A DNA stretch of 64,000 bases from Hominimerdicola alba 8 (lineage in GTDB: Bacteria > Bacillota > Clostridia > Oscillospirales > Ruminococcaceae): positions 1 to 64,000 of the forward strand of contig NZ_ADKM02000085.1 of assembly GCF_000178155.2 (NCBI RefSeq), in the 5' to 3' direction. The stretch's first letter is position 1. Every line of letters begins with the position of its first letter. Below, piece after piece: positions 1 to 7,552 of this stretch. Position numbers and translations under genes: made by a program. Below the pieces are notes generated by a model. It saw only the letters and a list, made by a program, of their open reading frames with translations, searched no databases and had not been told where the DNA came from.

Positions 1-41
1 AATCCGGCTCAAAAGCAGATATTTTTCGGAGCAAAAAATTA

Positions 42-180
42 TCACGACCGGACAGGTCGTGAAAATATCAATTCATGAGTAGCAAGCACGGTACTTCGGG
101 GGTACATTTTGAAAAATTACACCCCGAAGTACACAGACTTGTCAGAGGGTTTTGCACCCCTAAGACCCCGCTTGAAAAAT
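42..180. other. Candidate origin of transfer (oriT) region
   Basis: Two inverted repeats lie just upstream of a MobC-like gene. One is a perfect 8-bp hairpin (TCACGACC, 5-nt loop, GGTCGTGA) at 42-62. The other is an 11-bp arm pair (GTACTTCGGGG / CCCCGAAGTAC) at 91-101 and 122-132. After the second pair comes a C-rich stretch, CACCCCTAAGACCCCGC, at about 155-171, the kind of sequence in which clostridial ICE nick sites occur. Structure and position next to mobC support oriT; the nick position is not shown by sequence alone. Confidence 0.6.
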
Positions 181-200
181 GATAGAAATAGTGATATAAT
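172..200 (+). promoter_or_regulatory. Promoter of the mobC-like gene
   Basis: TTGAAA at 172-177, a 17-bp spacer and TATAAT at 195-200. The gene start follows at 247 after an AAAGGAG ribosome-binding site. Confidence 0.6.
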
Positions 201-246
201 AGATATGAAAAAAATGGGCAAATCGAAAAGTAAAGGAGACTGATCT

Positions 247-654
247 ATGAATGTAAAGCCCGATGAAGAACGTAAAACTATGCGAATGAAATTAAAGCTG
301 AACAGCAAGGAATATGACAAGCTGAAACGCTGCACACAGGAGAGCGGTCTGCGTTCTATGTCGGAGTATATTTTCAACTCGATTATCGCCACTCCCATAA
401 TTGAGATCACGGACGTAGAACTTGCACCCGACAAGGCAAGGTTGAAAGAAATATCCGACCGCATAAATTCTATAGCACTTCAGGTCAATCAGACGGGAAA
501 TATTTATCCCGAAGATATGCAGGAAATACGTCAGGGAGTTGAGGAAATCTCGGCAAGGCTTGCAGAGTATCAAGCAAAGTTGGAACGCTTTGCTGTGACA
601 CCGCAGACGTTCAGAGCGATAGTAGATAAGGCTCACGAGGACGTGAGAAAATAA
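247..654 (+). CDS. MobC-like relaxosome accessory protein
   Basis: A 135-residue, charged, probably DNA-binding protein of the MobC / mobilization relaxosome family. It helps a relaxase recognise and open oriT. The N-terminal 45 residues look like a ribbon-helix-helix segment (KLNSKEYDKLKR, then SMSEYIFNSI). The C-terminal half is helical and charged (EDMQEIRQGVEEISARL), as in MobC proteins. The start is supported by AAAGGAG ten bases upstream and a promoter at 172-200. The paired hairpins upstream are the likely target. In related elements the relaxase gene follows directly, often overlapping. Here none follows, so mobilisation would need a relaxase in trans or outside this window. Family call fairly sure; function inferred. 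Confidence 0.75.
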   Translation: MNVKPDEERKTMRMKLKLNSKEYDKLKRCTQESGLRSMSEYIFNSIIATPIIEITDVELAPDKARLKEISDRINSIALQVNQTGNIYPEDMQEIRQGVEEISARLAEYQAKLERFAVTPQTFRAIVDKAHEDVRK

Positions 655-789
655 GAGGAAAAATGTACCGAGAAAATTGCTTATATTGCTGCGCCCTGCA
701 CAAGAATTATTACAATAATTCTGATATGCTGGACTCCGAAAACGGAATAGGCTATAATAAACCTACAATACTTTTTGGAGGTGCAGAAT

Positions 790-1029
790 ATGTTAGCAAT
801 ACCCGAATTGGCGATGCCGAGAACACGCAAGGTCACTACTGTCTGCAACGGCAGGCGTGAGGTCTGGACAGACTACGAATAGGAAAAGGCATATTTTCTT
901 GAATTTATGATGTCTGCTGAGGGCGAGGAGCGTGAACGTGCGGAGTGCGTTTACATTCATTCAGCTACTTCTGCAGAGCCTTATACTTTGCACCTACGAC
1001 ATATGGAAATGTCCCTCAGAACCGTTTGA
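790..1029 (+). pseudogene. Small ICE accessory gene with an internal amber stop
   Basis: A strong ribosome-binding site (GGAGGTG at 778-784) precedes ATG at 790. The reading frame runs about 30 codons, ending in WTDYE, and meets TAG at 880-882. The same frame then stays open for 48 codons to TGA at 1027-1029. The continuation (EKAYFLEFMMSAEGEERERA) reads as a natural extension: from memory, small ICE proteins carry a VWTDYEEAKAYFLEMMM-type pattern across this point. The simplest view is a nonsense mutation (GAG/GAA to TAG). A second region with an in-frame TAG lies at 8,203-8,310, so suppression cannot be wholly ruled out. Function unknown. Confidence 0.5.
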
Positions 1030-1100
1030 CATTGCGGAGTAGAAACTTTTGATTCAGAAAAAACTCGAAAACGCTTGCCAAGCAATTTATGCCTGAGTGC

Positions 1101-1129
1101 TTGTATTTTAATAAAAATAGTAGTATAAT
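1101..1129 (+). promoter_or_regulatory. Promoter of the agr-type two-component genes
   Basis: TTGTAT at 1101-1106, 17-bp spacer, TATAAT at 1124-1129, followed by GGGGTGA and the response-regulator ATG at 1148. Confidence 0.6.
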
Positions 1130-1147
1130 GTATATTGGGGTGATAGA

Positions 1148-1864
1148 ATGATAAAAATAGATATCTGCGATGACGAACCGCTTTGGATTGATAAAGCCCG
1201 TGATATAGTCGGAGAATATTTTAAGGGTAAGCAGGAGGTCGAGCTTAACTTTTTTGATAAATCTCAAGACCTTATTAATAAGATAGTTAATAAGAAGGAA
1301 TATCCCGATATTGTCATACTCGATATTGATATGCCGAAGCTGAACGGCTTTGAAACAGCAAAGCTTTTAAAGGATACTTATCCCGATATTTTGCTGTTGT
1401 TCTATACCGTCCATGAGCAGTATGTTTTTGAGGCTTTTCAGTTCCAGCCGTTTAGGTATATCAGGAAGACATATGTTGAAACGGAACTGAAATTGGCTTT
1501 AGAGGCTGCTTGGCATCTGATTGAAAACAGTCATGAGAAGTACATAACATTAAAATCCACAGACGGAACTATAAAAGTGAAAATATCAGAAATAGTGTAT
1601 TTTGAGACCAATAAAAGACGTTGCGATGTACACCTTGCAGGCAGGACGATCAATGTTCGTAAAACTATCAAAGAGCTTTATTCTGAAATAGACTCTCCCG
1701 ACTTTGTAATGATACACAGTGGTGCAGTTGTAAATGTGCGCTACATTAAAAGCTATTCAAGTTTTGATATTACCTTAGAAAGTGATGAAAGACTTGTGGT
1801 TGGCAGAAATCACGCAAAATCAGTTAAATCAGCGTTAGCAAAATATTGGGGGAGCAGGATATGA
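1148..1864 (+). CDS. AgrA/LytTR-family response regulator
   Basis: A 238-residue response regulator. The receiver domain (about 1-120) has the acidic pair D8/D9, phospho-acceptor D59 in VILDIDMP, and a conserved Thr/Lys end. A LytTR DNA-binding domain follows (about 135-235: YITLKSTDGTIKVKISEI, then FVMIHSGAVVNVRYI). This domain set is AgrA-like. LytTR proteins bind direct repeats about 21-22 bp apart, and such a pair lies at 3,242-3,274 before agrD, so the circuit can feed back on its own signal gene. The stop codon overlaps the kinase start (ATGA). The partner kinase, prepeptide and processing protease follow in order, so the assignment is well supported by both domains and neighbours. Confidence 0.88.
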   Translation: MIKIDICDDEPLWIDKARDIVGEYFKGKQEVELNFFDKSQDLINKIVNKKEYPDIVILDIDMPKLNGFETAKLLKDTYPDILLLFYTVHEQYVFEAFQFQPFRYIRKTYVETELKLALEAAWHLIENSHEKYITLKSTDGTIKVKISEIVYFETNKRRCDVHLAGRTINVRKTIKELYSEIDSPDFVMIHSGAVVNVRYIKSYSSFDITLESDERLVVGRNHAKSVKSALAKYWGSRI

Positions 1865-3150
1865 CGAAGTTTTTTTGGATATCGGAATATATTTTCTCTC
1901 TGCTTGAATGTCTAATGGGATTTGTGTTTGGCGAAAGCTTTCTTGCTAATGACAATAAACCTGTCAGCAGAAAAGTATATATTTTAACAGCGTTTCCATT
2001 CTCCGCAGGAATGATCGCTTTAAACAGAATTAATTTGTTATCTTCCGTCAATACGATTATTTTTTTTATCGCTTTTTCGTTATTCTGCATTTGCATATTT
2101 AGATCCCACATAATAAAAACGCTTGTGATCGAATTGTTGTATTTTCTGCTGGTGTTTGTGATAGATATGATAATGTGTTCGATCGCCGCTGACATTACCG
2201 GGAACTCAATATCCGATCTGTTCAATAGTATGTCGGAAGGCAGAATAATTGGTGGTTATACATCAAAAATAGTTCTGATGATAACTTGTATTGCTGTAAA
2301 TAAACTGGTCAGTCAAAAACAAATAATCAGTAAAAAAATTCTTGTTCTTTCCTTTGGCGGTTCAGTAGCACTTATTGTTATATCATCAATTTTATATTTT
2401 GAACTTGGCAGAGATAAGGATTCAAATATAATACTGATGTCCGTGTTTTTGCTTATGCTTGCTCTTATTGCCGCTACATATATTGCCGTTATCAATATCT
2501 CGGAATCACAGATAAAAAAAGAAGAGAACAACTTAATATCGCAGCAAAACATATTTCTTGAAAGGTCACTGAAGGAACAGGAAAAAACTTTTTCTATGTG
2601 GCGTAAAAGTGTCCACGATTACAAGAATACAATACTTGTGATCGACTCACTAATAGCGCAGGGTAAAATTGATGAGCTTGGTGAATTTGTTCATAGGGAA
2701 CAAAGCTCATTCGAGCATAAGTCAGAATATTTCCATACGGGTAACACCACAGCAGATACTATAATAAATGCAAAATATGCTACAGCACTTTCATTTGGAA
2801 TACCCTTTACTGTAAATGCAGCAATACCCGAACAAATCGCTCTTTCCGACATTCACCTTGCTTCGATACTCGGAAATTTGCTTGACAACGCTATAGAGGC
2901 ACAGACAGATGAAACCGAACCATTTATTCATATTCAGATCTCTGTTATAAACAGTTTATTTATGATCAAGATAACTAACAGATGCTCGCACTCAATTAAT
3001 ACACATACAACGTCTAAAAAAGACAAGGATATGCACGGTATAGGGCTTAAAAGTGTAAGAAGTATAGTGCAGTCATATGACGGAGAGTTCACTCTTGAAG
3101 CCCATGATGATATCGTTGAAGCTATAATAATGATTCAAAATAATGTTTAG
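1861..3150 (+). CDS. AgrC-like sensor histidine kinase (GHKL type)
   Basis: A 429-residue membrane histidine kinase starting at the ATG that overlaps the regulator's TGA; GGGGGAGCAGG lies upstream. The N-terminal half has about six hydrophobic segments (roughly residues 5-210), as in AgrC sensors that bind cyclic autoinducer peptides. A short coiled linker leads to the H-box KSVHDYKN (His at about 252) and a GHKL ATPase with N-box GNLLDNAIEAQ and G-box HGIGLKSVRSIV. HDYKN in place of the classical H-box is typical of the AgrC/ComD group. It would sense the peptide made by the agrD and agrB genes 200 bp downstream and phosphorylate the LytTR regulator. A transcription terminator follows the gene. 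Confidence 0.87.
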   Translation: MTKFFWISEYIFSLLECLMGFVFGESFLANDNKPVSRKVYILTAFPFSAGMIALNRINLLSSVNTIIFFIAFSLFCICIFRSHIIKTLVIELLYFLLVFVIDMIMCSIAADITGNSISDLFNSMSEGRIIGGYTSKIVLMITCIAVNKLVSQKQIISKKILVLSFGGSVALIVISSILYFELGRDKDSNIILMSVFLLMLALIAATYIAVINISESQIKKEENNLISQQNIFLERSLKEQEKTFSMWRKSVHDYKNTILVIDSLIAQGKIDELGEFVHREQSSFEHKSEYFHTGNTTADTIINAKYATALSFGIPFTVNAAIPEQIALSDIHLASILGNLLDNAIEAQTDETEPFIHIQISVINSLFMIKITNRCSHSINTHTTSKKDKDMHGIGLKSVRSIVQSYDGEFTLEAHDDIVEAIIMIQNNV

Positions 3151-3154
3151 CATG

Positions 3155-3189
3155 AAAAGTCGTCAAGAAATTGGCGGCTTTTCTTTTTT
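3155..3189 (+). terminator. Terminator after the kinase gene
   Basis: Imperfect hairpin AAAAGTCGTC / GGCGGCTTTT with an 8-nt loop, then TCTTTTTT. It separates agrAC-like from agrDB-like transcription, so agrDB depends on its own promoter. Confidence 0.6.
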
Positions 3190-3241
3190 CATAATCATAT
3201 TAATAAACTGTTAGAACACTGACATATATTGGTAATTATTG

Positions 3242-3274
3242 CAGATTACGCAAGTTTTTCTACAGATTACGCAA
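3242..3274 (+). promoter_or_regulatory. LytTR/AgrA-type direct-repeat operator before agrD
   Basis: The 12-mer CAGATTACGCAA occurs twice, at 3242-3253 and 3263-3274, exactly 21 bp apart (two helical turns). AgrA-class regulators bind direct repeats at this spacing just upstream of weak -35 elements. Downstream, TTTACA (3277-3282) and TATACT (3308-3313) are poorly spaced, as expected for an activator-dependent promoter. Confidence 0.72.
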
Positions 3275-3348
3275 ACTTTTACACAAGAGAGGAAAAATGT
3301 GCTACCATATACTCAAGGAATCAGAAACGAAGAAAGGAGGATTTAGAG

Positions 3349-3489
3349 ATGAAAACATTTGGAAAAGCTATTGCCAAAGTAATCAATGCGTCTGCAAAAG
3401 CTGCTTGTAACTCAACATCACTTATTGGCTGCTATCAGCCTGTAGCACCCAAGCAGATGAAGCCTGTAAAGAAGTCTGAAAAGAAGTGA
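3349..3489 (+). CDS. AgrD-like cyclic autoinducer prepeptide
   Basis: A 46-residue prepeptide. ATG at 3349 has an excellent GAAAGGAGG upstream; a longer in-frame reading from 3229 has no ribosome site. The N-terminus is an amphipathic basic helix (MKTFGKAIAKVINASAKAA). The centre holds Cys20 and Cys28, with CYQPVAP at 28-34, like the C...YQP..P pattern of clostridial AgrD cores. The tail is highly charged (KQMKPVKKSEKK), but it is basic, whereas staphylococcal AgrD tails are acidic. AgrB would cleave after the core and close a thiolactone on Cys28 or Cys20; which is used is not clear. The adjoining agrB and LytTR operator support the call. Confidence 0.82.
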   Translation: MKTFGKAIAKVINASAKAACNSTSLIGCYQPVAPKQMKPVKKSEKK

Positions 3490-3499
3490 GGTCTTTGGT

Positions 3500-4096
3500 A
3501 TGTTTCAATATATAGCTGAAGATATTGCTTTCCTTCTGATCAAAAACAAGACAGTTGACATTGAAAAACGTGATGAGTGCGTTTACGGTGCAGAGGTGCT
3601 TTTGGTTAACCTTTCAAATATTCTGACAGCACTTATTATCAGTATTCTGACAAAATCAATGCTGCACTTTGCGGCGTTTATGCTGATATTTGTTCCGCTC
3701 AGGATATTTACGGGAGGATATCATGCCAAAACAAGCGAAATCTGCTACCTGATAACATCGGCAATGTATGCACTCACAGTTTTATGTGTCAAACTAATGC
3801 CGGAGCTGTACAGTAATTTTCCGGCGATTATCACACTCGTAGTTCTGATCGTTCCAATAGTTCTGTTTGCACCGGTTGAGCATAAGAATAATCCTTTAAG
3901 TGCAGATGAGCGTAAAAGGAATAGACTTATCTCAATCTTATTAATTGCCATTGATTCCTTAATATTCGTGATACTGCATCTACTATTCAACACAGTAGCG
4001 ACAAGCGTTATGATATTTATAGCAGTTGATTCGATTTTGATGCTGATAGGATTATTGATAAACAGAATCGAAAAATCTAAAATTATGGAGGAATAA
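3500..4096 (+). CDS. AgrB-like processing endopeptidase
   Basis: A 198-residue membrane protease of the AgrB family, which cuts and cyclises the AgrD prepeptide. The signature RIFTGGYHA places catalytic His75, and Cys82 follows in SEICYLIT, matching the His77/Cys84 pair known from Staphylococcus AgrB. Four to five hydrophobic segments span residues 35-65, 80-120 and 140-190. The gene starts 10 bp after the agrD stop, with GAGG just before it, and ends 4 bp before the next start, so agrD, agrB and the secreted-protein gene are probably one transcript. Length and order are typical. High confidence. Confidence 0.9.
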   Translation: MFQYIAEDIAFLLIKNKTVDIEKRDECVYGAEVLLVNLSNILTALIISILTKSMLHFAAFMLIFVPLRIFTGGYHAKTSEICYLITSAMYALTVLCVKLMPELYSNFPAIITLVVLIVPIVLFAPVEHKNNPLSADERKRNRLISILLIAIDSLIFVILHLLFNTVATSVMIFIAVDSILMLIGLLINRIEKSKIMEE

Positions 4097-4100
4097 ATCA

Positions 4101-4538
4101 ATGAACAAGTTAACAAAGAGGCTTGCTGCGATTGGTGCAGCAATGACAATGGCTGTAAGTATGATGAGTTTTGGCGCTAGTGCCGACAATTCCTATAATC
4201 TACACTATACAAAAGGTGCGCCTTCTTCAAATAATGTATGTGAAAAGTGGGTTTATGGATTTCAGGCACATTATAATGGATACTTAAAAACCAACTGTTC
4301 CTCTTACAATATACCTAGCGGTAGTGTCTGTGTGCTCGCAAATGGGTATCGTTCATCTAGCCATACTATTTACTGTGGAAGTTTTGATATCTGGGAGACT
4401 GGAACCTCTAACTGGTCAAATAGTAATTATAAAAAGGGATTATTGTATGATGCGGTAGTTGAGTTTGGAGTGAATGGCGGGTTTTCAAATGTCGGGAAAT
4501 ATGTTTCAAATGCCTCCGCATCAGGCTATTTCAAATAA
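4101..4538 (+). CDS. Small secreted protein co-transcribed with agrDB (bacteriocin-like candidate)
   Basis: A 145-residue protein with a clear Sec signal peptide (basic MNKLTKR, hydrophobic AAIGAAMTMAVSMMSFG, likely cut at ASA-DN near residue 29). The mature 117 residues are rich in Gly, Ser, Asn and aromatics, with four cysteines that could pair, and end in a Gly/Ser-rich helix-like tail (VNGGFSNVGKYVSNASASG). I do not recognise the family. It starts 4 bp after agrB and is followed by a terminator, so it is the output gene closest to the quorum-sensing operon. The next operon encodes a lipoprotein and an ABC transporter, as in bacteriocin immunity loci. Lactococcin-972-like proteins share small size, a signal peptide and aromatic-Gly content, but I see no convincing motif match. 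Function inferred. Confidence 0.7.
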   Translation: MNKLTKRLAAIGAAMTMAVSMMSFGASADNSYNLHYTKGAPSSNNVCEKWVYGFQAHYNGYLKTNCSSYNIPSGSVCVLANGYRSSSHTIYCGSFDIWETGTSNWSNSNYKKGLLYDAVVEFGVNGGFSNVGKYVSNASASGYFK

Positions 4539-4626
4539 TATTCTCCGACAATTACACTCTTAGTATAATAACAACGAATACATTTGTGATCAATAAACAA
4601 ATTATACCCCTTTCAAATTTATTTAA

Positions 4627-4658
4627 GAACCGCTATAAACATTTATAGCGGTTCTTTA
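4627..4658 (+). terminator. Terminator of the agrDB-secreted protein operon
   Basis: Near-perfect stem GAACCGCTATAAA / TTTATAGCGGTTC followed by TTTATT. The lipoprotein gene begins 18 bp later, so it may be reached by read-through or by a weak upstream promoter (TATAAT at 4564-4569 without a good -35). Confidence 0.7.
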
Positions 4659-4675
4659 TTAGAAGCAGGTGGATC

Positions 4676-5800
4676 ATGAGAAAATTATTATTTATTATTT
4701 TGGCAGTATGTTTGGCACTTACCTCATGTGCAAAAGGCAAGAGCCCTATTGAGAGAAACGAAAAAGAAAAAAATGTTAGTTTTACTGATGCGGACTTTGA
4801 TTATAACACTGTGGATAAGGTATCAGAGATGTATCCAGAGGCACTAAACGCTGAATATAAACACTTTTCCATACGCAGTGATGTGCAGATAGACAAGATA
4901 AAAAGTGTCAAGGTCCTTTCTTTCAAGCAGAGTAATGGCTTTCTTTTCGACATAGAGCAAGGTCTGATAGATTACTTGAATGGAGGAAAAATAGATATAG
5001 GAGAGAAAATTGAAGGCGTTGAAGAGATGGGCGCATATCACCAGATGAACGCAGACGGTAATTACCCCTATTTTATAGATTTTGACGGTGGCTCGATCGT
5101 ATGGATAAAGAACGGTTATTCCGAGAGTTTTTTTCTCCCGAATGACAATATCACCATTGAACGATATTTTTTCTCTAATTCATTCGATGACAAAAAATAT
5201 CAGTTAAAGGACTGCGAGATGTCAATAAACGAAGCAATAGCTATAAGCAGAGATTTTGCAAGTGCGTTAAAGGAATACGGTTATCCCGAATTAAGCCCGT
5301 ATGAAATACGAATTGATAAACAAAATGGTACTTATGCTTTCGAGATCAATATGGTCCAAAAGAATAATAACATTCCTTTGAGAGCGGCAAACTGCGGATT
5401 TGCGGGAAGAACATCATCCAGTAAAGATATATTTACCGGAAAACTGAAGGAGATCAATTCAAACCCCTGTGGATACACTGTTTTGATATGCTCTTCCGAT
5501 GGTGTGGAGTGTTTTAGAAATAATGAAAATGTATTTGAAGTGTACGAACAAGAAGAAGTAAACGAGATAATAACACTGCGGTCAGCACTTGAATACATCG
5601 ATGATAATCTGAGTGAAAATTCAAATTATGAGGTCGAATATATAGGTCTGGAGAACAAGATCTTTTGGAATGATCCCGCAACGAATTTATATTATAGTAC
5701 GCCTATGTGGACTATATCTTTGTATAATCCAACTGAAGAAAAATATTACTATGCACTTTTAGACTGTATATCCGGAGATTTTTCGTTCTATGGCCAATAA
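4676..5800 (+). CDS. Lipoprotein linked to an ABC transporter (LanI-like candidate)
   Basis: A 374-residue lipoprotein. The signal peptide ends in the lipobox LTSC (Cys18), so it is anchored on the outer face of the membrane. The body is polar and acidic, with no recognised domain. An internal repeat of a YycH/PepSY-like alpha-beta type is possible (INEAIAISRDFASAL, and later LRSALEYIDDNL) but not certain. It overlaps the first permease gene by 11 bp, so the two are translationally linked. Operons of lipoprotein, two permeases and one ATPase are known from lantibiotic self-protection (LanI with LanFEG), and the secreted protein gene lies just upstream. That role is inferred from context. DNA here is AT-rich like the agr genes. 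Confidence 0.65.
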   Translation: MRKLLFIILAVCLALTSCAKGKSPIERNEKEKNVSFTDADFDYNTVDKVSEMYPEALNAEYKHFSIRSDVQIDKIKSVKVLSFKQSNGFLFDIEQGLIDYLNGGKIDIGEKIEGVEEMGAYHQMNADGNYPYFIDFDGGSIVWIKNGYSESFFLPNDNITIERYFFSNSFDDKKYQLKDCEMSINEAIAISRDFASALKEYGYPELSPYEIRIDKQNGTYAFEINMVQKNNNIPLRAANCGFAGRTSSSKDIFTGKLKEINSNPCGYTVLICSSDGVECFRNNENVFEVYEQEEVNEIITLRSALEYIDDNLSENSNYEVEYIGLENKIFWNDPATNLYYSTPMWTISLYNPTEEKYYYALLDCISGDFSFYGQ

Positions 5801-6668
5801 ATTTAAGACGATCAGTACAGTATATGTGGATCTGAATAAAACTATATTTTCGCTTGGTTTTTTTGCCTGCGCTATTATTACTGCGATCCTCTGTTTAACA
5901 ACTCAAGGATATTCCGATCATGAGACAAATATAAATTACAGTGTGTATGAAGCAATTCTTTATCTTGATTGGCAAACACTTTCAGAAAACGGAATTGCAA
6001 ATATAACTATTATATCCAGTGGTCTTTCGGGCTACTGCACCATGTTCATGCCCATAATCGCAGCGCTGCCCTTTGTGACAGCCTTCTGCAACGAACGCAA
6101 TACGGGCAGTATCCGCCTGAATATCGCAAGAACGGGTAAGCTGCGTTATTACATCGGAAAATTCGTGTCGGCAATAATCAGCGCAGGACTGGCGGTCACG
6201 CTTGGCTGTGCGGTGTTTGCGGTTATCGTCTACCCGATTTTCCCGACAATCGAGGACTGCAAGGAGCTTTCACACTCGTTCTTTATAGAGGATAATTTCA
6301 GCATGGCAACGGAGCTTTGGCATTTCTTCTCGGGGGCATTTATCTACGGGGCGGTTTCGGTGCTGCCTGCGTTCTTTATGTCGAGCTTTGTGAAGAACCA
6401 CTACATTATCACCTGCGTGCCGTTTATGCTGGCGTACATTCAGAAGGTCGCTCTTAACAAGATAAGTCAGGCTCATATGACAGACGAACCTACCGAGGGG
6501 CTTAGTATATTTGAAAAATGCTCGGCGTTCTATCCCGAAAACATCACCCAGTGGTACAGCAAAAACACCTATGTACCGCTGATGCTTAAATACAATGGGA
6601 TATGTACCGCTGCCGCTCTGATAGGCTTTATTGTCATAATGAATCTTCGTCGGGATAAGGGGGAATAG
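5790..6668 (+). CDS. ABC-2 type transporter permease (first)
   Basis: A 292-residue integral membrane protein with about six hydrophobic segments (residues 18-36, 75-100, 115-145, 175-205, 210-225, 265-285). The motif CNERNTGSIRLNIARTGK after the second segment is the typical ABC-2/LanE-like coupling region. It overlaps the lipoprotein gene and is followed 2 bp later by a second permease. The first 75 codons are AT-rich like the agr block. From about 6,030 onward the DNA becomes clearly richer in G and C, a break inside one gene that suggests a recombination joint. With the following two genes it forms a three-component exporter; the substrate is unknown, possibly the secreted protein at 4,101. 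Confidence 0.78.
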   Translation: MANKFKTISTVYVDLNKTIFSLGFFACAIITAILCLTTQGYSDHETNINYSVYEAILYLDWQTLSENGIANITIISSGLSGYCTMFMPIIAALPFVTAFCNERNTGSIRLNIARTGKLRYYIGKFVSAIISAGLAVTLGCAVFAVIVYPIFPTIEDCKELSHSFFIEDNFSMATELWHFFSGAFIYGAVSVLPAFFMSSFVKNHYIITCVPFMLAYIQKVALNKISQAHMTDEPTEGLSIFEKCSAFYPENITQWYSKNTYVPLMLKYNGICTAAALIGFIVIMNLRRDKGE

Positions 6669-6670
6669 CT

Positions 6671-7543
6671 ATGCATAAACTGAGTTTCAGAAAAGTGCTG
6701 CTCTCGGCAAGAACGGAGTATGTGCGGTGGCTTGTCGATCCCCGAATGATAATCATAGTGGTAATGCTTGTGTTCGTGTACAGCTTTGCGATTTCTCCTT
6801 TGCAGGCGGCAGCCGAAGAAATGGGCGTGAAGATAAATGCTCTTGAGCCTTTTATCGCAGTTGCAAACTCCGGCCTGATAATGATGATAGTGCCGCTTGT
6901 GTTCTTAACGCTTGTTTCGGACTTCCCGAAAACCGACAACAACACGTTCCTCAGCATATCACGAACAGGGCGCATAAACTGGGTGCTGTCGCAGATATTG
7001 CTCATGGTTATGATGATAATTACATACCTTGCATTGATATTCGTGATGTCGGTGCTGCCCTGCATAGGCAAATGCTTCTGGGGCAATGAATGGAGCGATG
7101 CGGCAACAAAATACACGACAGTTTTTCCTGACAGAGCAGGCGATTTTGTGTCCGAACTGCTGCCCGAAAACCTCTACAATCAGCTCACCATATTTCATGC
7201 GGCGGCTGAAAGCTATCTGCTGATAGCCCTCTATCTGTTCTTACTCGGAATGATACTGCTGACCGCTTGCCTGTTCAAGATCAAGGTCATAGGAATGGTC
7301 ATAGCAGGCGGAATCGTATCGATAGGTGCAGGGCTTTGCTCGGTCTACAGCGAGGCTATGTGGCTGTTCCCTATGGCAAACTCGATCATATGGGTGCATT
7401 ACACACGCTATTTCAGCATACCTGTTAAGACGATGGTTTTTTCGTATGCTTACTTGTGTATCGGGGCTGTGGGGCTGATGATCGTGTCGGTGCTGAAGGT
7501 GCGAAATTACAGCTATGACACTACGCTGACGATTGATAACTGA
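6671..7543 (+). CDS. ABC-2 type transporter permease (second)
   Basis: A 290-residue membrane protein, similar in size and layout to its upstream neighbour, with about six hydrophobic segments (residues 24-45, 70-90, 110-135, 180-205, 210-235, 255-280). The segment SDFPKTDNNTFLSISRTGR matches the cytoplasmic coupling helix area of the first permease (NERNTGSIRLNIARTGK), so the two are probably paralogues that pair as a heterodimer. GGGGGAATAGCT precedes the ATG 2 bp after the previous gene. The ATPase follows after 9 bp. Confidence 0.78.
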   Translation: MHKLSFRKVLLSARTEYVRWLVDPRMIIIVVMLVFVYSFAISPLQAAAEEMGVKINALEPFIAVANSGLIMMIVPLVFLTLVSDFPKTDNNTFLSISRTGRINWVLSQILLMVMMIITYLALIFVMSVLPCIGKCFWGNEWSDAATKYTTVFPDRAGDFVSELLPENLYNQLTIFHAAAESYLLIALYLFLLGMILLTACLFKIKVIGMVIAGGIVSIGAGLCSVYSEAMWLFPMANSIIWVHYTRYFSIPVKTMVFSYAYLCIGAVGLMIVSVLKVRNYSYDTTLTIDN

Positions 7544-7552
7544 GGTGACAAA

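Noticed and set aside
663-860. A 65-residue frame MYRENCLYCCALHK after mobC
   Set aside because: It crosses the better-supported frame at 790 in another phase, has no good ribosome site and an unusual Cys/Tyr/Asn-rich make-up.
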